Assembly: GCA_964558295.1 (NCBI GenBank)
Contig: CAZLDQ010000256.1
Coordinates: 1 to 7,352 of the forward strand
DNA from: JBDKTH01 sp964558295
GTDB taxonomy: Bacteria; Planctomycetota; Planctomycetia; Pirellulales; Thermoguttaceae
Direction of reading: 5' to 3'
Length of the DNA stretch: 7,352 nt
Part shown: piece after piece, positions 1 through 3,395 of the stretch
Position numbering within the stretch: position 1 is the stretch's first letter
Layout: the number at the start of each line of letters is the position of its first letter
Program-made: the position numbers and the translations under genes
Notes under the pieces: generated by a model
The model's database searches: none
Told to the model about the DNA's origin: nothing
The model's input: only the letters and a program-made list of their open reading frames with translations

Positions 1-59
1 CCGCCCCAATCCCCCCATCTCCCCCGCCCTAAAATGCAAAAGCTGACGTGCACCCCTGT

Positions 60-76
60 GCAGGCGTCCCGCCTGC
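60..76. repeat. GGA/TCC-loop hairpin, outlying copy
   Basis: A 7-bp perfect stem (gcaggcg / cgcctgc) closes a three-base loop (tcc on this strand, gga on the other). The core caggcgggacgcctg, read on the - strand, differs from the core of the nearby 27-nt tandem units (caagcgggacgcttg) by one exchanged base pair, so it is a diverged copy of the same element. The preceding bases 49-62 can form a competing small hairpin (tgcac / gtgca). It is flanked by GTAGC at 78-82, the same short boundary (GCTAC/GTAGC) that ends each tandem unit. Confidence 0.6.
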
Positions 77-125
77 CGTAGCTTGGGCTTCTTGCCTGAG
101 GCCTACTCTGCAGCCTCCGCGGCCA

Positions 126-136
126 GGCAGGACGCC
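126..136. repeat. GGA-loop hairpin, diverged copy left of the tandem array
   Basis: Bases ggca-gga-cgcc form a short stem with one A/C mismatch next to the loop. The element is followed by cctac at 140-144, in the same relative position as the ctac end of the tandem units. It looks like an eroded unit at the left edge of the array. Confidence 0.4.
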
Positions 137-144
137 GGGCCTAC

Positions 145-252
145 AGTACACAAGCGGGACGCTTATGCTACAGTACACAAGCGGGACGCTTATGCTACAG
201 CACACAAGCGGGACGCTTGTGCTACGGTACACAAGCGGGACGCTTATGCTAC
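145..252. repeat. Four tandem 27-nt hairpin repeats
   Basis: There are exactly four head-to-tail units of 27 nt (145-171, 172-198, 199-225, 226-252). Units 1 and 2 are identical. Unit 3 differs at two bases, and unit 4 at the first base. Each has the core aagcg-gga-cgctt, which can fold as a stem with a GGA loop; in unit 3 the stem is a perfect 8 bp (cacaagcg / cgcttgtg). Units end in GCTAC. There are no unique spacers between copies, so this is not a CRISPR array. Because 27 is a multiple of three, the block stays open in several frames on both strands and produces spurious nine-residue repeat peptides. It resembles the intergenic REP-like elements of planctomycetes, an attribution from memory. 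Confidence 0.9.
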
Positions 253-258
253 GATTCA

Positions 259-269
259 GGCAGGATGCC
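259..269. repeat. GGA-loop hairpin, diverged copy right of the tandem array
   Basis: Bases ggca-gga-tgcc make a perfect 4-bp stem around the same GGA loop. The flank (cagg before, ccggg after) matches that of the copy at 126-136, so a pair of similar degenerate units brackets the tandem block. Confidence 0.45.
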
Positions 270-304
270 GGGCTCGGCCGTCGCCAGGAAGATTTGCCAC
301 ACCC

Positions 305-323
305 GGAGCGAAAGGGCAACGTA
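305..323 (+). repeat. Dispersed 19-nt repeat, copy 1
   Basis: The 19 bases ggagcgaaagggcaacgta recur at 1183-1201 with one change (a to c at the eighth base). The remaining sequence between the hairpin array and the LuxR fragment (270-464) shows no gene that I can support. Confidence 0.55.
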
Positions 324-464
324 GGAGTCCGTTTAATGCGGCGCTGGTGGCAGCCGGCAACCTGAGCATTTCGGTTCTGCTTGTCCCTAGTGTTGGTGGT
401 TTTGGTCTCTTTTTCGTCCCACAATGCGCGTTTTTTGGCTGAAATCGCAATTTACCTATAGAAG

Positions 465-641
465 GCTCTCGGTCTGTCGCTGGGCACCGTGCAAACCCAC
501 TTGGAACGCCTCCGCGACAAGTTGCACGCACATAGCCGTGTCCAATTGGTGCTGCGGGTCATTGCAGCCTATCTTGACTGGCGCATCGAGTCGCCTCACC
601 CGCGAGGCTGTCCGGTGAAATCCCAACTTGAATCGTCTTAG
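465..641 (+). pseudogene. C-terminal fragment of a LuxR-type helix-turn-helix regulator
   Basis: This frame encodes 58 residues that begin ALGLSLGTVQTHLERLRDKL and end at a TAG at 639-641. The part LGLSLGTVQTHLERLRDKL matches the scaffold and recognition helices of the LuxR/GerE domain (family pattern LGLSxxTVxxHLxxIxxKL), followed by a helix RVQLVLRVIAAYLDWR typical of its end. There is no usable start, and most of the domain plus any receiver or sensor part is missing. Upstream, the same frame reads LAEIA at 435-449, which could be the preceding helix, but it is cut off by a stop at 459-461 and spaced about four residues too far away. I infer a dead remnant of a regulator. A separate functional micro-protein is unlikely. 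Confidence 0.7.
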
Positions 642-655
642 GAGAGTGGTAAGAT
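628..655 (+). promoter_or_regulatory. Sigma70-like promoter in front of the MauE-like fragment
   Basis: TTGAAT at 628-633 and TAAGAT at 650-655 are separated by 16 nt. It points toward the MauE-like fragment whose ATG is at 791, giving a leader of about 130 nt. The -35 box lies inside the 3' end of the LuxR remnant. This is a motif match only. Confidence 0.3.
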
Positions 656-790
656 AAACCCGCGTTGTTCGGCAAGTGGTAGCCGAGACAAAAGAGCTGG
701 CAGCCAAACAGAGCGTTGGAAGTCTCTTTCAACGTGGGGCGAAGGCCGACACGATTGTTGCCATGTCCATTTTCTTGGCAGGGGAGAACG

Positions 791-1042
791 ATGGCAGGGG
801 GCTTGGGGCATGCGGTTGTGCGCTGTGCGGCGGGCTACGACATAGTTCGTATCGCAATAGCGTTCTTATTGCTGATCGCCGGCGGACTCAAGGCATACCA
901 GTTGTCCACCTCACCGATGTTGGGGACGGGGTTGCTTGATTCCCGCTGGGTTCTAGTAGCTGCGGTCGAATTCGAGTTGTTCTTCGGTCTGTGGCTATTG
1001 GCGAACATTTGGCCAAAGACTGGAATGCTCCCCTTGAATTGA
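791..1042 (+). pseudogene. Truncated MauE/DoxX-like membrane protein
   Basis: The start is ATG at 791, chosen because AGGGGAG at 780-786 is a good ribosome site and the similarity begins after it; an upstream ATG at 716 in the same frame has neither. The 83 residues contain two hydrophobic segments: about 21-38 (VRIAIAFLLLIAGGLKAY) and about 53-72, the latter including the motif LLDSRWVLVAAVEFELFFGL. This pattern (GLKAYQL, LGTGLLDSRW, EFELFFGLWLL) matches the N-terminal half of MauE/DoxX-family redox-associated membrane proteins that I know from planctomycetes. Such proteins usually have four helices and a C-terminal cysteine motif near SCGCFG. Here the similarity stops after residue 77 (WPKT) and a TGA follows; no continuation is visible in any + frame downstream. 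I read it as a truncated gene, though a short two-helix protein could still be expressed. Confidence 0.65.
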
Positions 1043-1182
1043 TCCAGGAGTGGCCTCTGGCAAAGAAAACGGAGCACTGCGCTGATTGTTCCAGGAGCAC
1101 AACGGGGAAAGGCCCATCTTGGCCCCCATTGCCCAGTCACGACTGCTCCTGCAAATCCGTCGCTCTTGGCACTACCAGTGAG

Positions 1183-1201
1183 GGAGCGACAGGGCAACGT
1201 A
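1183..1201 (+). repeat. Dispersed 19-nt repeat, copy 2
   Basis: It is identical at 18 of 19 positions to 305-323 and in the same orientation. Both copies lie in the decayed part of the window and neither lies within a recognisable gene. Confidence 0.55.
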
Positions 1202-1220
1202 CAAGCTCGTTTCAAGCAGG

Positions 1221-1239
1221 CACTGGCCTTCCGCCAGTG
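1221..1239. repeat. REP-like hairpin
   Basis: This is a perfect 7-bp inverted repeat, cactggc / gccagtg, around a five-base loop cttcc. No T-run follows on either strand, so it does not look like a Rho-independent terminator. The sequence style resembles repeated intergenic hairpins of planctomycetes (inference). Confidence 0.5.
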
Positions 1240-1283
1240 GCACCCGACGGGATACCAGTGGTAGTGCGCATTACCGGACTTGC

Positions 1284-1411
1284 CTACGCCGTCGCGCCGT
1301 GGCGGTAGGCGATGATGCGGACTTTTTCGAGGGTGACCAGGCCTTCGCCGATCATTTGGTCGAGGTGGGGTCGATGAGGATCGGCAGGTCTTCGGAGAGA
1401 CGGAGGAGTCG
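1284..1411 (-). pseudogene. Frameshifted C-terminal remnant of a DUF190 (PII-like) protein
   Basis: On the - strand, 1411-1373 reads RLLRLSEDLPILI. After a frame change at about 1370-1372, bases 1370-1284 read PHLDQMIGEGLVTLEKVRII followed by AYRHGATA and a TAG stop. Together these match the end of DUF190 proteins, whose usual pattern is LRLSEDLPIVIEIVD...FLPxLDEMxxEGLVTLEKVRVIxYR. About 12-13 residues expected between the two pieces are missing, so a deletion of roughly 35-40 nt with loss of frame is the simplest explanation. The N-terminal two thirds of the gene are also absent. DUF190 genes often sit next to crcB fluoride exporters; no crcB trace is visible here. The frame change could be an assembly error, but the missing residues and missing N-terminus argue for a true relic. 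Confidence 0.7.
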
Positions 1412-1477
1412 AGGGCCAGCCGGAGGGGGCTGAGTCTCGAGCGACGCGAGCCATTCTCCGCCATGGAGCACCGATGA

Positions 1478-2257
1478 TCATCGCGGAGCTGGATTGCGGT
1501 ACGGTGCAGCAAAGCCTTGGAGGCGAATCGTCACCCGAGTGCCGGAGCCTGGGGCCGAGCACAGATCGAGTCGACCACCAAAGCGAGCAAGCCGATTCTG
1601 GATGCTGAACAGACCCAAGCCGCTGGCAGCCGGCTCGTGCTCCAAGGTGGCCGGATCGAACCCGATGCCCGGGTCGCCCACCTCGATTTCCAGCGTGTCA
1701 CCGTCTCCGTTCAGACTGATCCAGGCACGATCGGTCTGGGCGTGTTTGACCACATTGAACAGCAGTTCCCGAATCGTCTGGTAGAGAAGGATCTGGATGC
1801 TCTGGTCGGCCGGTTCGGCGGCCAATTGGCTCTCGACGACGACGGTCAGCTCATGTTGCACGTTCATTTGCCGGGCTAACCAATGGAGAGCTGCCACAAG
1901 GCCGTGTTGATACAGATCGGGGGGGCAAAGCTCGACACTCAGGGAGCGCGTGGCACGGATGCAATCGGCGAGCAGATGGGCAAGGTCTTCGGCCATCCGA
2001 TCGAGTTGGGAATCCTGGAGGCGATGACGCAGGCGGGCCAGCTTATGGTGCGCCGCAACGAGGAGTTGCTGAAGGTCGTCGTGGAGCAAACGGGCGACGC
2101 GCTGGCGCTCACGCTCCTCCGACTGGATCAACTCGCGGGACAAGGCCTGAAGCTCCGCAGACCGCTGTTGGAGTGCGGCGTAAAGGGCCTCAACTTGTTC
2201 CGGGGCGTGGCGATGGTCTGCGGAAAACGGTTCCAAAGACACGGCGGGATCGAACAT
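1478..2257 (-). CDS. Soluble sensor histidine kinase (HisKA_3 / HATPase_c)
   Basis: This 259-residue kinase would autophosphorylate a histidine and pass the phosphate to a response regulator. Residues 20-50 are a charged, probably coiled-coil helix leading into the HisKA_3 box ERERQRVARLLHDDLQQLL, with phospho-acceptor His59. Asp60 and Gln64 fit the DxxxQ pattern linked to phosphatase activity in NarX-type kinases. The ATP-binding domain follows, with N-box ELLFNVVKHA (Asn168), G1 box DPGIGFD (about 195-201) and G2 box GLGLFSIQNR (about 213-222). There is no transmembrane segment, PAS, GAF or other sensor domain, so it is much shorter than most relatives and may have lost its front. I chose ATG at 2257; a TTG at 2350 in the same frame would add 31 residues without recognisable content. 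No partner regulator is adjacent. The catalytic boxes are intact. Confidence 0.88.
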   Translation of the reverse strand: MFDPAVSLEPFSADHRHAPEQVEALYAALQQRSAELQALSRELIQSEERERQRVARLLHDDLQQLLVAAHHKLARLRHRLQDSQLDRMAEDLAHLLADCIRATRSLSVELCPPDLYQHGLVAALHWLARQMNVQHELTVVVESQLAAEPADQSIQILLYQTIRELLFNVVKHAQTDRAWISLNGDGDTLEIEVGDPGIGFDPATLEHEPAASGLGLFSIQNRLARFGGRLDLCSAPGSGTRVTIRLQGFAAPYRNPAPR

Positions 2258-2263
2258 GCACCA

Positions 2264-2271
2264 CCCCCCCC
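2264..2271 (-). promoter_or_regulatory. G8 tract at the ribosome-site position of the kinase
   Basis: On the - strand a run of eight G lies six bases before the chosen ATG at 2257, where a Shine-Dalgarno sequence is expected (cgagggggggg, then tggtgc and ATG). It may itself act as the ribosome site. If translation begins at the upstream TTG, the run lies inside the reading frame. Confidence 0.35.
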
Positions 2272-2338
2272 TCGATCCATGACGGGCAGTCCAGCCTTCA
2301 AGCTCCGAAATCGCATCTACTAGTGTTACCGATAGTCC

Positions 2339-2356
2339 CGGGGATTGCAACCCCCG
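2339..2356. other. GC hairpin between the DUF4261 gene and the kinase
   Basis: cgggg and ccccg can pair around an 8-base loop (attgcaac). It lies downstream of the DUF4261 stop and upstream of the kinase. No T-run follows on the - strand, so a Rho-independent terminator is not supported. I see no strong promoter motif for the kinase in this 128-nt gap. Confidence 0.3.
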
Positions 2357-2385
2357 CCGCAGCAGGTATTTTGAGCCTCGGAAAC

Positions 2386-3138
2386 CTAGAGCTCCAAATG
2401 GATCACTTCGGTGTTGGGATCGAGGGTCGACGGTCCGATCGTGAGCGGAATCTTTTCTTCCTGCGTGGTGCCAATGGTCTCACCATGGCGGAGGACGGGA
2501 TTTTTCTCCAGCATGTAATGGACGATATCAAAGATCCGCGCTAGGAGATACTCGCGGTCTCGCTGACTGCCTCGTACTTCGAGTTCCATCTGCTGGAATT
2601 CGCGCAGCCCGGTGGTGTAAACGCTATAGGTGCCGTCGGCCTCTTGGCGGAGCAGGATCTGGATCCACAGCAACAACGGCAAGGCCTCGCGAGTCATCTG
2701 CCGGGTGTAGGTGATGAAGGCTTCGGGGGAGTGAACCAGGCCGTTGGCCGACCAGTAAACGCCAGCGGCCTCGGTCGAGTGGGCCACGGCGGCAGCCAGT
2801 GCGGTCAACGCCATGGCGGCTTTCAGGCGGTCGGCCGCTTCGGGCTGCACAGCGACCAAGACGTGGGCCGTATGATTGCGCAAAGCCTCGGCGGCTTGCG
2901 GCCAATACCAGGCCCCCGCACACGACAGGGCGAGTTGGGCCCAGGGGATGGGCCGAGGCATGAGCAACACGGCCGCCAGATCGCCGTCAAGGTGACACAC
3001 CAGGGCCCCTTCCTTGTGCTCAACCTGGCTGACCTGATATTCAGGACGTAGCTCGCGCAAGGCTTCCCAAAGCCGCGATTCGGCGGGCAGGTGCGGATCG
3101 TTCAAGGCCACCAGGGCAACAAGGGGGGCGGCGGGCAT
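2386..3138 (-). CDS. DUF4261 domain-containing protein
   Basis: The protein has 250 residues, no signal peptide and no membrane segment, so it is probably cytoplasmic. The family function is unknown. Recognisable family features in order are: LLMPRPIPWAQL (58-69), AWYWPQAAEALRNHTAHVLV (76-95), an Ala-rich helix ending AVAHSTEAAGVYWSANGLV (117-135), the stretch LPLLLWIQILL (153-163), YTTGLREF (174-181) and the C-terminal block NPVLRHGETIGTTQEEKIPL (213-232). The length fits a complete protein. I chose ATG at 3138 because AAGGAG at 3148-3153 lies nine bases before it; the frame is open further upstream without a ribosome site. DUF4261 proteins are sometimes found near secretion or toxin clusters, but nothing of that kind is here, so context gives no function. 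Confidence 0.85.
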   Translation of the reverse strand: MPAAPLVALVALNDPHLPAESRLWEALRELRPEYQVSQVEHKEGALVCHLDGDLAAVLLMPRPIPWAQLALSCAGAWYWPQAAEALRNHTAHVLVAVQPEAADRLKAAMALTALAAAVAHSTEAAGVYWSANGLVHSPEAFITYTRQMTREALPLLLWIQILLRQEADGTYSVYTTGLREFQQMELEVRGSQRDREYLLARIFDIVHYMLEKNPVLRHGETIGTTQEEKIPLTIGPSTLDPNTEVIHLEL

Positions 3139-3147
3139 ACGGGCAGT

Positions 3148-3153
3148 CTCCTT
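3148..3153 (-). promoter_or_regulatory. Ribosome binding site of the DUF4261 gene
   Basis: AAGGAG on the - strand, nine bases before the ATG at 3138. It decides that start over the longer open frame reaching 3210. Confidence 0.65.
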
Positions 3154-3181
3154 ATCCCATGCGCGAGAGGGCAAACAGCGA

Positions 3182-3210
3182 ATCTTACTCTCGTCCAGGG
3201 AGGGTCGCAA
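3182..3210 (-). promoter_or_regulatory. Sigma70-like promoter of the DUF4261 gene
   Basis: On the - strand, TTGCGA (3210-3205) and TAAGAT (3187-3182) are 17 nt apart, which would give a leader of roughly 35-40 nt before the ATG at 3138. Spacing and position are good, and each box matches consensus at four of six bases. Confidence 0.4.
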
Positions 3211-3291
3211 CCGTAGCCCACCTTGCTCCCCGTAGCGGATGCAGCACGGAACCCGAAGGAAAATGGTGCGTTTGGGCGAACGTAACCTGGG

Positions 3292-3371
3292 GTAGCGGCC
3301 GGGCTTGCCCGTCGCTGGGGAGGTCGATCATAGGGTGCAAAAAACAAACAACGGGCAAGCCGGACCGCTAC
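3292..3371. repeat. Imperfect 21-nt inverted repeat with a 38-nt loop
   Basis: Arms 3292-3312 and 3351-3371 match as inverted copies at 19 of 21 positions; the outer ends are gtagcgg and ccgctac and the inner ends cttgcccgt and acgggcaag. It lies 24 nt past the stop of the hydrolase-like gene. On the - strand the first arm is followed by a T-rich stretch (tgtttgttttttgc), so a role in 3'-end formation is possible. The GTAGC ends recall the hairpin repeats at the left of the window, so it may instead be a member of a dispersed family. I see no target-site duplication and no coding capacity. Confidence 0.6.
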
Positions 3372-3395
3372 GGCCAAACCAGACATATGGAGAGC

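Larger units (their letters stand above)
1043..1283. other. Intergenic stretch with small hairpins, no gene
   Basis: I find no convincing gene here. It holds the second copy of the 19-nt repeat (1183-1201) and three small inverted repeats: 1170-1180 (cact/agtg, loop acc), 1221-1239 and 1252-1262. Long frames crossing it on both strands have no recognisable motif or domain. Confidence 0.5.

Noticed and set aside
145..252. CRISPR array
   Set aside because: The 27-nt units are directly adjacent with no unique spacers, there are only four, and no cas gene is visible.
29..442. Open frames on both strands across the tandem repeats, giving repeated nine-residue peptides (for example HKRDAYATV)
   Set aside because: The frames stay open because the repeat length is divisible by three. 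No ribosome site, domain or frame preference supports a protein, and several overlapping frames are equally open.
991..1308. + strand frame with a Cys-x-Cys stretch as a possible continuation of the MauE-like protein
   Set aside because: The spacing and flanking residues do not match the cysteine motif of that family, and it overlaps the DUF190 remnant at its end.
835..1512. 225-codon open frame on the - strand
   Set aside because: It crosses the MauE-like fragment, the repeat region and the DUF190 remnant in unrelated frames, is rich in Arg/Pro/Ser, and has no recognisable domain.
1883..2323. 146-codon + strand open frame
   Set aside because: It is the antisense shadow of the histidine kinase, whose catalytic boxes are clear on the other strand.
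3219..3291. Additional hairpin repeat copies near GTAGC motifs
   Set aside because: GTAGC occurs several times here, but no paired stem with the GGA loop can be drawn, so membership in the array family is not supported.
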